Assembly (NCBI RefSeq): GCF_003254585.1
Contig: NZ_QJGZ01000042.1
Location: 496,001 to 560,000 of the forward strand
Source: Flavobacterium sharifuzzamanii
Lineage (GTDB): Bacteria > Bacteroidota > Bacteroidia > Flavobacteriales > Flavobacteriaceae
Reading direction: 5' to 3'
Length of the DNA: 64,000 nt
Made by a program: the position numbers and the translations under genes. The notes below the pieces were generated by a model. That model ran no database searches. It saw only the letters and a program-made list of their open reading frames with translations, and was not told where the DNA came from. Positions 53,378-62,302 of this stretch are shown piece by piece; the stretch's first letter is position 1; each line of letters begins with the position of its first letter.

Positions 53378-54142
53378 ATGAAATTACATCATTTGCGAAA
53401 TGCCTCTTTGGTAATTGAAACAGAAAAGCATGTCATTTTAGTTGACCCAATGTTAGGTAAAAGAAAAACAATTCCACCTTTTACTATTTTCAGATATAAA
53501 CCAAAACGAAATCCGCTTGTGGCATTGCCAAAAAACAGCCGAGATATCTTGAGCCGTGTAACACATTGTTTGATTACACATTTACATCCAGATCATATTG
53601 ACAAAGCAGGTGAAGTTTTTTTAAGAAGAAAAAGCATTCCTGTTATCTGCAGTTCTAAAGATGAAAAAGCTCTTGTGCAACGAGGGCTTAGCGTAATTCA
53701 AACTTTGGAATATTGGGAACCTCAAAAATTTCTAGACGGAAAAATTACAGGAATTCCAGCAAGACACGGTTACGGATTTGTTGCTAAATTAATGGGAAAT
53801 GTAATGGGCTTTCTTATCGAACTGGCAGATCAAAAATCTATTTATATCAGTTCAGACACTATTTTTACAGAGCATGTAGAAAAAGTTTTAACGCAATTTA
53901 AACCCGACATTTCGATTGTAGCCTGCGGAACCGCAAGATTAGATTTCGGTCAGCCTCTATTAATGAGAATGGATGACATTTTAAAGTTCGTCACACTTGC
54001 GCCAGGAAAAGTTCTTGCGAATCATTTAGAAGCTTTAAACCATTGTCCAACGACACGTTTACAGTTAAGAACTGCTCTTTCAGATCATGGCCTTTTAAAC
54101 AAGACTTCTATTCCGAATGATGGAGAATGTATTGAATATTAA
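53378..54142 (+). CDS. MBL-fold metal-dependent hydrolase
   Basis: This 254-residue protein has the metallo-beta-lactamase motif THLHPDH (about 66-72), a further metal aspartate in SSDTIF, and the closing His in LANHLEALNH. The form resembles UPF0173/L-ascorbate-like hydrolases. The exact substrate is unknown. I start at the ATG at 53378 (MKLHHLRNASLVIETE). A TTG 6 bases earlier is possible. The stop overlaps the convergent radical SAM gene by 4 bases. Confidence 0.9.
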   Translation: MKLHHLRNASLVIETEKHVILVDPMLGKRKTIPPFTIFRYKPKRNPLVALPKNSRDILSRVTHCLITHLHPDHIDKAGEVFLRRKSIPVICSSKDEKALVQRGLSVIQTLEYWEPQKFLDGKITGIPARHGYGFVAKLMGNVMGFLIELADQKSIYISSDTIFTEHVEKVLTQFKPDISIVACGTARLDFGQPLLMRMDDILKFVTLAPGKVLANHLEALNHCPTTRLQLRTALSDHGLLNKTSIPNDGECIEY

Positions 54143-56343
54143 AGCACCAATAATCCGAATTCACGTAAAGTATTTATTGGTTTAGAATACCAAAACAATT
54201 CGAAATCTTCTAATTCGGTTTCAAAATCATTTTTGACTTCTTGAAAAGTATAATTTTTAGAACCAGAAACAGCTATTTTTGATAAAATTGAAGTCAGCCA
54301 CTCGCCTTCTTCTTTATTGGTTTGGATATCAAAACTTTCTTTTTTATCATGAAAAGTGAGCGACATCATCTCCCAACTTCTTCCTTTTTTAGATTTTGTA
54401 AAGACTTCCGCAGTAGGTTTTCCTCCAATCCAAACCACTTTTGCATTTGGTTTTGTATTGAAATCGTTTTGTTCTTCTAATGCATTAAAAATAAAATCGG
54501 GATGGATTTTGGTTTTCGGAATTTTAAAATCAAACCACTCCTGAAGTTCATAATCAAAACAGATTCCATGCATGAAATTAAAAAGCGATTTCTTTAATCC
54601 GAAACTAAATTTGTCATGATTGATGCCCGTTGCATCGGTGTATTCAATATCATTATTCGCAAAAGTTCCAATCACTTCTGTTTTTTTGGTCACGCCAAAT
54701 TGTTCCGGATATAATCCAACGGGACTATGTGCAGTTAAAGCAAATTGATGCCAAAATCCTGACTGTAAAACTCCCGCTTCAAACAACTGACGAACCATTT
54801 CTAAACTATCAACCGTTTCCTGAATGGTTTGTGTTGGATATCCATACATTAAATAGGCATGAACCATAATTCCTGCTTCAGTGAAATTTCGTGTTACTTT
54901 TGCAACTTGTTCAACAGTTACGCCTTTGTCAATTAATTTCAACAGTCTATCTGAAGCTACTTCTAAACCGCCTGAAACTGCAATACATCCAGAAGCTTTT
55001 AGCAATAAACATAGATCTTTTGAAAAACTTTTTTCAAAACGAATATTGGTCCACCATGTTACAGCGAGTTTTCTTTTTAAGATTTCAAGAGCCAAAGCAC
55101 GCATTAAAGCTGGCGGCGCGGCTTCATCAACAAAATGAAATCCGTTTTGACCTGTTTGCTCGATTAATTCTTCGATTCTGTCGCATAAAAGACTTGCGGC
55201 AACAGGCTCATAAACTTTTATATAATCTAAAGAAATATCACAAAATGTACATTTTCCCCAATAACAACCATGCGCCATTGTGAGTTTATTCCAACGGCCA
55301 TCGCTCCACATTCTATGCATCGGATTTACAATTTCGATAACCGAAATGTACTTATCCAAAGGCAAATCTGAATAATCTGGTGTTCCAACCTGAGATTGTT
55401 TGTAATCGTGTTTTAGAGAATTGTTTTTGTAGACTACTTCTCCATTTTCTAATAAAAAAGTTCTTTTGAAAGAATCAGAATCTGGATTTTCTAAATGAAA
55501 AATTAATTCTTCAATTGGAACTTCTCCATCATCTAAAGTGATAAAATCGAAAAATTCGAAAACACGTTTATCAGAAAGCGAGCGCAATTCGGTATTAGGA
55601 AAACCTCCACCCATCGAAATTTTAATCTCGGGATGATTTTGTTTTACCCATTGCGCAGAACGAAACGCGCTATATAAATTCCCTGGAAAAGGAACAGAAA
55701 TTAAAAATAAAGTCGGTTTTACTGCTTCTATTTTAGCTTTTAATAACGAAATTAAAATCGAATCGATATAAGTTGGCTCTTGTTGAAGCGCTTCGTATAA
55801 TTCGTCAAAAGAATTGGCACTTCTACCTAAACGTTCAGCATATCGACTGAAACCAAAATTTTCATCAACACATTCGACAATAAAATCTGAAATATCCTCA
55901 AGATATAAAGTTGCCAAATGTTTGGCTTTGTCCTGAGTTCCCATTGAACCAAATGCCCAATCCAACTCTTCTAATTGTGCAAAACGAGAAGCTTCGGGCA
56001 GAAAATCTTCCTGACAAATCTGTAAAGCCAAAGTTGGATTTTTTCCCTGCAAAAACTGAATTACAGGATCGATTGTTTTAATGTATTCGTCTTGAAGAGC
56101 AAAAATACGTTTGGAATTATCTGAGATTTCATTTCCAACAACTTCAAACTTGAAACCTGAAACTTGAAACAAACTTTCTAATCCTTTCTTCGAAAACAAT
56201 TCCAAAATCACATCAATACCCAAATCAGCTTGAACCGATTCGATATTCTTCGTATTCAGAAAACCTTTTATATACGCCGTTGCCGGATACGGTGTATTCA
56301 GTTGTGTAAAAGGTGGCGTAATTACAAAGAGTTTCGTTTTCAA
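54139..56343 (-). CDS. B12-binding-domain radical SAM protein
   Basis: This 734-residue protein has a B12-binding fold in the first part (about 1-280, with KTKLFVITPPFTQLNTPYPA) and a radical SAM core. That core contains CYWGKCTFCD (about residue 362), the three cysteines of the 4Fe-4S cluster. The 54-residue segment after residue 50 is unusual: residues 59-66 are coded by three AACTTGA/AACCTGA heptamers (56147-56167), with FQVSGFKF encoded. The frame is kept because three heptamers are 21 bases. Substrate unknown. Methyltransferase or cyclase chemistry is typical of the family. Confidence 0.9.
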   Translation of the reverse strand: MKTKLFVITPPFTQLNTPYPATAYIKGFLNTKNIESVQADLGIDVILELFSKKGLESLFQVSGFKFEVVGNEISDNSKRIFALQDEYIKTIDPVIQFLQGKNPTLALQICQEDFLPEASRFAQLEELDWAFGSMGTQDKAKHLATLYLEDISDFIVECVDENFGFSRYAERLGRSANSFDELYEALQQEPTYIDSILISLLKAKIEAVKPTLFLISVPFPGNLYSAFRSAQWVKQNHPEIKISMGGGFPNTELRSLSDKRVFEFFDFITLDDGEVPIEELIFHLENPDSDSFKRTFLLENGEVVYKNNSLKHDYKQSQVGTPDYSDLPLDKYISVIEIVNPMHRMWSDGRWNKLTMAHGCYWGKCTFCDISLDYIKVYEPVAASLLCDRIEELIEQTGQNGFHFVDEAAPPALMRALALEILKRKLAVTWWTNIRFEKSFSKDLCLLLKASGCIAVSGGLEVASDRLLKLIDKGVTVEQVAKVTRNFTEAGIMVHAYLMYGYPTQTIQETVDSLEMVRQLFEAGVLQSGFWHQFALTAHSPVGLYPEQFGVTKKTEVIGTFANNDIEYTDATGINHDKFSFGLKKSLFNFMHGICFDYELQEWFDFKIPKTKIHPDFIFNALEEQNDFNTKPNAKVVWIGGKPTAEVFTKSKKGRSWEMMSLTFHDKKESFDIQTNKEEGEWLTSILSKIAVSGSKNYTFQEVKNDFETELEDFELFWYSKPINTLREFGLLVL
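56147..56167 (-). repeat. In-frame heptamer repeat inside the radical SAM gene
   Basis: AACTTGA-AACCTGA-AACTTGA on the plus strand, the same heptamers as at 17893-17927. The insertion is a multiple of three, so the coding frame survives. Confidence 0.85.
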
Positions 56344-56449
56344 AAGGAATTATTTTTTTGCAAAAATACGTGTTATTTTGAGATTTTTATGGTAAAGATT
56401 TTATTCACTTGAGTTTTGATTTTTTAATATGGTTTTGTAGATATTTAAT

Positions 56450-56457
56450 TACATTTG
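56450..56457 (+). promoter_or_regulatory. Candidate -7 box of the large surface protein gene
   Basis: TACATTTG fits TAnnTTTG, 20 bases before the ATG at 56478. Confidence 0.35.
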
Positions 56458-56477
56458 AAATGACTTAATTTTCTTTT

Positions 56478-59400
56478 ATGAAACAAAAATTACTTTTCTT
56501 TTTTCTTTTTTATTCCTTTTTAATGCAAAGCCAATGTTTTGATTGCGCAAAAGTCTATGCAGGCTGGATTGGAGGTGCGGTTTTTGATTTAGAAAAAACA
56601 GACAATGCTGTATTCGTAACTATAGGAACACATCTCTCAGGCGCCAATAGAACCGATAGGCCAGGGCTTTACAAATATGATTTAAATTGCAATCTTCTTT
56701 GGAAAAAAGAATTTCCTAGTTATACAGCTGCCAATTATTTTTGTGTTGATGATCAGGGAAATTCGTATGTTTTAGTAAAAGAACTTTTAGGAGGAAATTA
56801 CAACTCTGGGAGAGAGCCATTTGTTCTTGATGGTTTACAATTTTATTTTGGTGTTACGCTTTATAAGTTGTCTCCTAACGGAAATGTTGTATGGAATCGC
56901 AAAATTGGCACCATAAACAACTTAGCAAAAAACGTTTACTACAACAATGGCTACATTTATGTTACTGGCTCATTTAATAATTCTATCAATATCAATAATC
57001 AAATTTTATTAAGTGATAATGCTTATTATGGACGAGCTTTTGTAGCAAAATTTGATATTGCAGGAAATTTAATTGATGCTAAAAAATATGGATCAGATTC
57101 TGATGTTGTTAAGACTTCCGAAATCGATAAGAATGGAAATATCTATTTTGGTAAAATTGGATCAAACTATACTTCTTCCAGTATTTTCAAGGTGAATTCA
57201 AACTTAGAGATGGTATGGAGTAAAGAGATTTCTAACAATGGTAATATCCTTAATAAAACCGTTTATAGACCAACAATATTGCATTATAACCCAATAAATG
57301 ACAAACTATATTTATGGGGATGTTTTGATCGAGATGTAAATGTTCTTGGAAATACCTTCAATACAAATTCTCCAAGAAATGATGTCACACAATCCATTTT
57401 AACAGAATTTAATCCTTCTAACGGAAATTTGGAGCGATTTAAACAAATTAACAACAATTCAATGCTTGAGTATCCTGGAGAAGCCAATCTTCGACCAAGT
57501 AGTTTAAACAAAGCATATATGGCTGGAAAAGGCAATGAATTGTTTGTTTTTACCAGTTTCTCTAATACAATGACTTTTCCTAATGCAAATATAACATCAA
57601 GGAATTTGGGGGAAGATCTCGTGCTCTTTAAAATGAATTTAGATAATTTTGAACCAGAGTATGTTCTAAAATCGACTGGTACAAACCATTATGCTAATAG
57701 CCTATCTCTAGATGCAGCGGGGCCAATTAAATTTGACAAAGATGATTTGTTTTTAACATCCAATTTTCAAAGTGAGCCCTTAATAATTAACAATTCAGTC
57801 ATTTATGGTAATAGTGGTAATAATGAGGCAAATGGATTGCTTTATAAGCTAAAATCCAGCACATCTCCACCCAACAAAGGTGAAATTTTAGCCGAAAACA
57901 CTTGTTTTAACAAAGCTGTTAATTTTAATGTTAAAGGTACATTTGATTCTATACTATGGAATTTTGATGACCCAAATTCAAACGCAAACAATACTGCAGC
58001 AATAAACAATCCTCAGCATCAATTTACCGCTATAGGAACATACACTGTTGCTGCGACAATAAAATGTGGTAGTGAAACCCAAACCATAACTAAGGAAATC
58101 ACAATTACCAACAGCCCAAATGACTTTACCCTAAATCCTATTTATTCTTGCGAAGGAAATTCTGGATCAGGTATTTCAAATTCTTTTAACACCTCTGGAA
58201 TACATGCAATTGTAATAGGAAATCAATCAGATTTAATTGTAGAATATACGAATCAAAGCGGAGTCTCTTTGCCAAGTCCGTTGCCAAATCCTTACACAAA
58301 TACTGTAAAAAACGAAGAAATTATAACCGTAAAAAGTTATTTCAAAACAAATCCTTCTTGCTTTATTGAGAAAGATTTTAAGCTAATTATCATTAGTAAA
58401 CCTCAAAATCCTACAGGTAATTCTCCACAGATTTTCTGTATGCAACAAAATGCAACTATAAATGACATTCAAATTACAGGACAAAATATAAAGTGGTACA
58501 GTGCGCAAACAGCGGGGACAATTTTGTCTAACATAACTCCTCTTCAAAATGGGGTAACTTATTATGCATCTCAAACTATAAACGGATGTGAAAGCGAAAG
58601 AGCAGCTGTTTTAATCAATATTCAGAATACACTAGCTCCAACAGGAAATGCAAATCAACCATTTTGCACAGGACAAAATCCAACGATTTTAAATATCGAA
58701 ATTACAGGAACTTCAATAAAATGGTATGACTCTCCAAATAATGGTACTTTATTATCTGAAACAACAAATCTGCAAAACGGAAAAACATATTATGCATCAC
58801 AAACAGAAAACAGTTGTGAAAGCCCAAGATTTGGAGTTACGGTTTCACTCGTAAATACTCCTTCTGTTCCATCTGGAAATCCAGAGCAATCTTTTTGTAA
58901 AAAAGAAAACAAAACCCTTAATGACATTCAAATAATGGGACAAAGCATCAAATGGTTTGATACCATGATGTCTGCATCAACATTACCCAATACCACTTTA
59001 TTAGAAAACAACAGAACCTACTATGCTTCTCAAAAGATTGGTTGCGATAGTGACAGAATACCAATTCTTGTTCACGTTTATGATACTCCAATTCCAATAG
59101 GAAGTAAAAACCAACAATTTTGCATTGATGAATTAGCGACAATTGAAAATCTAAATATAGCAGGAACTGCACTCAAATGGTATGACGCTCCAATAAATGG
59201 AAACATTTTAAATGAGACAACTCTATTGAAAAACGGCACATATTATGTAACTCAAACCGCAAACAACTGCGAAAGCGAAAGATTGGCAATTACCGTAAAA
59301 ATTCAAGATACACCAATTCCAATTGCCGATTCTCCACAGCAATTCTGTATTCAGAAAAGCTCAAAAATTAGCGATATTGAAATAAATGGTCAAAACATCA

Positions 59401-59828
59401 AATGGTATGAAAGCTCTTCTTCTACAAGTAATTTATCAGAATCAACCTCGTTAGAAAATGGAATTACCTATTATGCTTCTCAAACAGTAAGCACTTGTGA
59501 AAGTGATAGAATTCCTGTAACAATAAACATTTTAGAGGCTACAGCTGGAGATTGTATTCATTTGGTTAATGAACTTCCGTTTCTAAAATTCTTTACGCCA
59601 AATGGAGATGGTTTTAATGATACTTGGACAATCGATCCTGATTATTTGGCTCCTAATTCATCTATTAGAATATTCGATCGTTATGGAAGATTAATTAAAG
59701 AATTGGCATTAAACACTTCTTGGAATGGAACTTATCTGGGAAATCAACAACCTGCTTCAGACTATTGGTTTACCGTTACTAGAATAAACGGAACAGAATA
59801 TAGAGGACATTTTTCTTTAAAGCGATAA
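56478..59828 (+). CDS. Giant T9SS type B surface protein with five Ig-like repeats
   Basis: This 1116-residue exported protein has a signal peptide (about 1-18). An N-terminal propeller-like region (20-460) has repeating NGNIYFGK-like and NGYIYVTG-like strands. A PKD domain follows (about 475-540, with FDDPNSNANN...HQFTAIGTYTVAA). Five tandem Ig-like units of about 73 residues (about 640-1020) come next, each with FC near its start and CES/CDS near its end. A type B sorting domain closes it (FFTPNGDGFNDTW, FDRYGRLI, GHFSLKR). Surface adhesin is likely. It faces the alpha/beta hydrolase convergently. Confidence 0.9.
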   Translation: MKQKLLFFFLFYSFLMQSQCFDCAKVYAGWIGGAVFDLEKTDNAVFVTIGTHLSGANRTDRPGLYKYDLNCNLLWKKEFPSYTAANYFCVDDQGNSYVLVKELLGGNYNSGREPFVLDGLQFYFGVTLYKLSPNGNVVWNRKIGTINNLAKNVYYNNGYIYVTGSFNNSININNQILLSDNAYYGRAFVAKFDIAGNLIDAKKYGSDSDVVKTSEIDKNGNIYFGKIGSNYTSSSIFKVNSNLEMVWSKEISNNGNILNKTVYRPTILHYNPINDKLYLWGCFDRDVNVLGNTFNTNSPRNDVTQSILTEFNPSNGNLERFKQINNNSMLEYPGEANLRPSSLNKAYMAGKGNELFVFTSFSNTMTFPNANITSRNLGEDLVLFKMNLDNFEPEYVLKSTGTNHYANSLSLDAAGPIKFDKDDLFLTSNFQSEPLIINNSVIYGNSGNNEANGLLYKLKSSTSPPNKGEILAENTCFNKAVNFNVKGTFDSILWNFDDPNSNANNTAAINNPQHQFTAIGTYTVAATIKCGSETQTITKEITITNSPNDFTLNPIYSCEGNSGSGISNSFNTSGIHAIVIGNQSDLIVEYTNQSGVSLPSPLPNPYTNTVKNEEIITVKSYFKTNPSCFIEKDFKLIIISKPQNPTGNSPQIFCMQQNATINDIQITGQNIKWYSAQTAGTILSNITPLQNGVTYYASQTINGCESERAAVLINIQNTLAPTGNANQPFCTGQNPTILNIEITGTSIKWYDSPNNGTLLSETTNLQNGKTYYASQTENSCESPRFGVTVSLVNTPSVPSGNPEQSFCKKENKTLNDIQIMGQSIKWFDTMMSASTLPNTTLLENNRTYYASQKIGCDSDRIPILVHVYDTPIPIGSKNQQFCIDELATIENLNIAGTALKWYDAPINGNILNETTLLKNGTYYVTQTANNCESERLAITVKIQDTPIPIADSPQQFCIQKSSKISDIEINGQNIKWYESSSSTSNLSESTSLENGITYYASQTVSTCESDRIPVTINILEATAGDCIHLVNELPFLKFFTPNGDGFNDTWTIDPDYLAPNSSIRIFDRYGRLIKELALNTSWNGTYLGNQQPASDYWFTVTRINGTEYRGHFSLKR

Positions 59829-59834
59829 AAACAA

Positions 59835-59890
59835 AATCGCAAAGATTTATACTGAAAAAAAAACTTCCAAGTATATAAATCTTTGCGATT
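59835..59890. terminator. Bidirectional inverted repeat between convergent genes
   Basis: A perfect 17-base-pair stem (AATCGCAAAGATTTATA with its complement) with a 22-base loop, between the surface protein and the alpha/beta hydrolase gene ends. Confidence 0.65.
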
Positions 59891-59898
59891 CTATAATT

Positions 59899-61260
59899 TT
59901 ATTTAATCTGCAACAGAACCCAACTTGAAATCTCTTCTAATGCTGTCGGAGATATTGTTTGCTCAATTGATGCATACTCTTTCGGCAATCCCGTTTTACA
60001 TTCTTGAAATAAGTGATTTAAATTTGGTAATTCTTTAATTGTCACCTTTTTATTTCCTGCTTTCGTCAAAGCTTTATTAATATTCTGAAGATTAGCTTCT
60101 GCAGGAACTTGCAAATCTTTGCTTCCATTAATTGCCAAAACTGGGCATTTTACTTTTTCTAAATATGGTGCAGGATCAAGCTTTAAGAAATTATATATCC
60201 AAGGATTTGTAACTTCATAGGTGTAAGCATCTGCTCTTTTATCTTTTACACCAAGTTTAGATTCAAAAATATTCTTAACATCTTTCTTAAGTTTTTCGTC
60301 AACTGAAGAACTGGAAGTTATAAGTTCGTAAATCTCTTTATAAGTTTCCTGTCCTCTTTTTATTTCTTCTTCAGAAACTCCCATTTCTCTTTCTATCAAT
60401 TCTTTTTGTAAGAGAAGCAATTTATCACCACGAATTCCTGTTCCAGCCATTAAAACAATAAATGCGATATCTTTAGAATTTCCAGCAACAATTGGCGCAA
60501 TTACTCCCCCTTCACTATGCCCAATTAAACCAATTTTGTTTTTATTGATTTCTTTGCGAGTCTTCAAATAGTCAACCCCAGCCTGTACATCTTTTACAAA
60601 ATCTGTAGTAGTTGCACTTTTAAAATCACCAGTAGACTCACCAAAACCACGATCGTCAAAACGTAAAACAGCTATTCCTTTTTTGGTAAGATAATCTGCT
60701 AAAACTAAAAATGGTTTATGCCCTAACATTTCTTCATCTCGATTTTGCGCACCGCTTCCAGAAATTAAAATAACTGCTGGAAAATTACCTTCTTTTTTAG
60801 GTAACGATAAAGTCCCTGCCAGAGTTACTTGATCTTTTTTATTCTCGAATTTTACATTTTCTGTATAATAAGGAAATGGCTGTTTTGGTTCCTGAGTTTT
60901 TGCGACTTCAATATTTCCTTTTGATAAATTAAGATCTAACGTATGTCCGTTTTGAGTTATTTTCCCAACAAAAATAGTATCAGCATTCAATTTTCCTTCA
61001 TACGAACCACCTACAGCAGGAATATCTAATTTCAATACCGAATTTTCAAAAGTAGTAGATTTAACTGGAATTCCTTTCACATTTTGATCTGGACTATCTG
61101 TTGTAGAAGTATATCCGTTTTCTGTTTTAGTAAGATTAAAAACAACCTTTAATTGATTGTTTGGAAGTTTTAAAACACCATTCCATTGCCCCGAAATATC
61201 TTGAGCAAACGAATTAAAAAAGCTAAAAATTAGGAGTGCAAAAAGTATTATTTTTTTCAT
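59899..61260 (-). CDS. Exported alpha/beta hydrolase
   Basis: This 453-residue exported protein has a signal peptide (about 1-20). The N-terminal beta-rich domain (21-120) is followed by an alpha/beta hydrolase domain with the nucleophile Ser249 in GHSEGG. The acid Asp lies in NGSKDLQVP and the His in LNHLFQ. The oxyanion segment ILISGSGAQNRDE and the region FDDRGFGES are typical of the peptidase S9/X-Pro-like and serine aminopeptidase type. Substrate unknown. Confidence 0.93.
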   Translation of the reverse strand: MKKIILFALLIFSFFNSFAQDISGQWNGVLKLPNNQLKVVFNLTKTENGYTSTTDSPDQNVKGIPVKSTTFENSVLKLDIPAVGGSYEGKLNADTIFVGKITQNGHTLDLNLSKGNIEVAKTQEPKQPFPYYTENVKFENKKDQVTLAGTLSLPKKEGNFPAVILISGSGAQNRDEEMLGHKPFLVLADYLTKKGIAVLRFDDRGFGESTGDFKSATTTDFVKDVQAGVDYLKTRKEINKNKIGLIGHSEGGVIAPIVAGNSKDIAFIVLMAGTGIRGDKLLLLQKELIEREMGVSEEEIKRGQETYKEIYELITSSSSVDEKLKKDVKNIFESKLGVKDKRADAYTYEVTNPWIYNFLKLDPAPYLEKVKCPVLAINGSKDLQVPAEANLQNINKALTKAGNKKVTIKELPNLNHLFQECKTGLPKEYASIEQTISPTALEEISSWVLLQIK

Positions 61261-61276
61261 TTTGTGGTTTAATTAC

Positions 61277-61939
61277 TTAAAGGTTATTTTCTTTTTTTTC
61301 TAAACTTTTAAATTTGAAATAAGAATAAATCATAGGAACAGCGGCAATAGTAATTCCTATACCAATAAAAATTTTAGAAAAATTAAATCCCGAAAATGTC
61401 AAACCACCCAATATTATCACAAAACCGCCTGCAAGCCATAATTTCCCAGCAAAAGCATGTGTCGCTTTCCAAACCTGCTGATTTTCCAACGTCCACGGGG
61501 TACGAATTCCGATAAAATAATTAGGCTGAATAACTTTAAAATAATTTCCGAATATAATTAATAGCACTCCAACAGCTACATACATTAAACCTGGACTAGA
61601 AAGAGATTGATTTTTGGCCAAGTAAATAAAAAAGGAAGCCAGCACTGACATAAATAAAACCAAGAAAAACTTAAGCTGATAAAACTTTCTTCCCATTAAT
61701 GAAATTCTTTTTTTGGGATCAATTTTAGATGCCGCAGTCATTAAGCCGTACATCAAAACAGGAAGCATAAAAAGCAAAAACAGTAAGCTAAACTTATCCC
61801 CCCAATTATCTATTTCACCTTTGTAATTCCAATGCACAGGGACTCTTTCAGGAAGTGTGTTCCAAATTGTTGCTAAATAAACAAAAGGAATCAAAACAAT
61901 TCCAATTAGGGGAAGTTCTTTTTTCAATTCTAAATTCAT
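61277..61939 (-). CDS. SdpI/YhfL-family membrane protein
   Basis: This 220-residue membrane protein with six helices begins with a DUF1648 region (LPERVPVHWNYKGEIDNWG). It carries the SdpI signature FKVIQPNYFIGIRTPWTLENQQVWKATH. SdpI in Bacillus is an immunity protein that also controls its repressor SdpR. Here the neighbouring ArsR-type gene, 4 bases upstream, makes the same pair. No toxin gene (SdpC) is seen. Confidence 0.93.
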   Translation of the reverse strand: MNLELKKELPLIGIVLIPFVYLATIWNTLPERVPVHWNYKGEIDNWGDKFSLLFLLFMLPVLMYGLMTAASKIDPKKRISLMGRKFYQLKFFLVLFMSVLASFFIYLAKNQSLSSPGLMYVAVGVLLIIFGNYFKVIQPNYFIGIRTPWTLENQQVWKATHAFAGKLWLAGGFVIILGGLTFSGFNFSKIFIGIGITIAAVPMIYSYFKFKSLEKKENNL

Positions 61940-61943
61940 TTTA

Positions 61944-62198
61944 TTATTGTTTAAAGGTTAGTATCCATTGCAAAACATCTTCCATTATGGTGGTATTTAT
62001 GGAATAAATGATGAATTGCCCGTTTTTTTCAGATGTAATTAAATCAGCCCGTTTTAAAATATCTAAATGATGTGAAATACTTGGTTTAGAAATATTAAAA
62101 GCATCGGCAATCTCTCCTGCCGACATATCTTTTTGCTTCAGAAGGTCCAAAATCTCTCTTCTAGTCGCATCGTTTAGTGCTTTAAAAATATCATTCAT
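61944..62198 (-). CDS. ArsR-family (SdpR-like) autorepressor
   Basis: This 84-residue winged-helix repressor starts at the ATG at 62198 (MNDIFKALNDATRREILDLL), where the SdpR family starts. The recognition helix is in FNISKPSISHHLDILKRADLI. No metal-binding CVC motif is present, so it is not a metal sensor. The perfect palindrome at 62209-62230 lies 11 bases upstream and is probably its operator. A longer frame to 62246 would code through that palindrome. It co-transcribes with the SdpI-like gene. Confidence 0.93.
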   Translation of the reverse strand: MNDIFKALNDATRREILDLLKQKDMSAGEIADAFNISKPSISHHLDILKRADLITSEKNGQFIIYSINTTIMEDVLQWILTFKQ

Positions 62199-62208
62199 TA
62201 CATTTATA

Positions 62209-62230
62209 TATTTAGACAAATATCTAAATA
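62209..62230 (-). promoter_or_regulatory. Palindromic operator of the SdpR-like repressor
   Basis: TATTTAGA-CAAATA-TCTAAATA is a perfect inverted repeat (8 bases each side of a 6-base spacer), a typical ArsR-type site. It overlaps the probable promoter of the sdpR-sdpI pair. Confidence 0.7.
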
Positions 62231-62244
62231 CTTTCTGAACAAAC

Positions 62245-62279
62245 AAAAAAAAAGCAGTAATTTTTTACATTACTGCTTT
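62245..62279 (-). terminator. Terminator of the MHS transporter gene
   Basis: AAAGCAGTAAT pairs with ATTACTGCTTT, and on the minus strand eight T follow. Confidence 0.75.
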
Positions 62280-62302
62280 CAAATATTTTAAACGGAATTT
62301 AT

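Noticed and set aside
62198..62246. A longer ArsR-type start
   Set aside because: It would encode through the operator palindrome and the shorter protein matches the usual family start.
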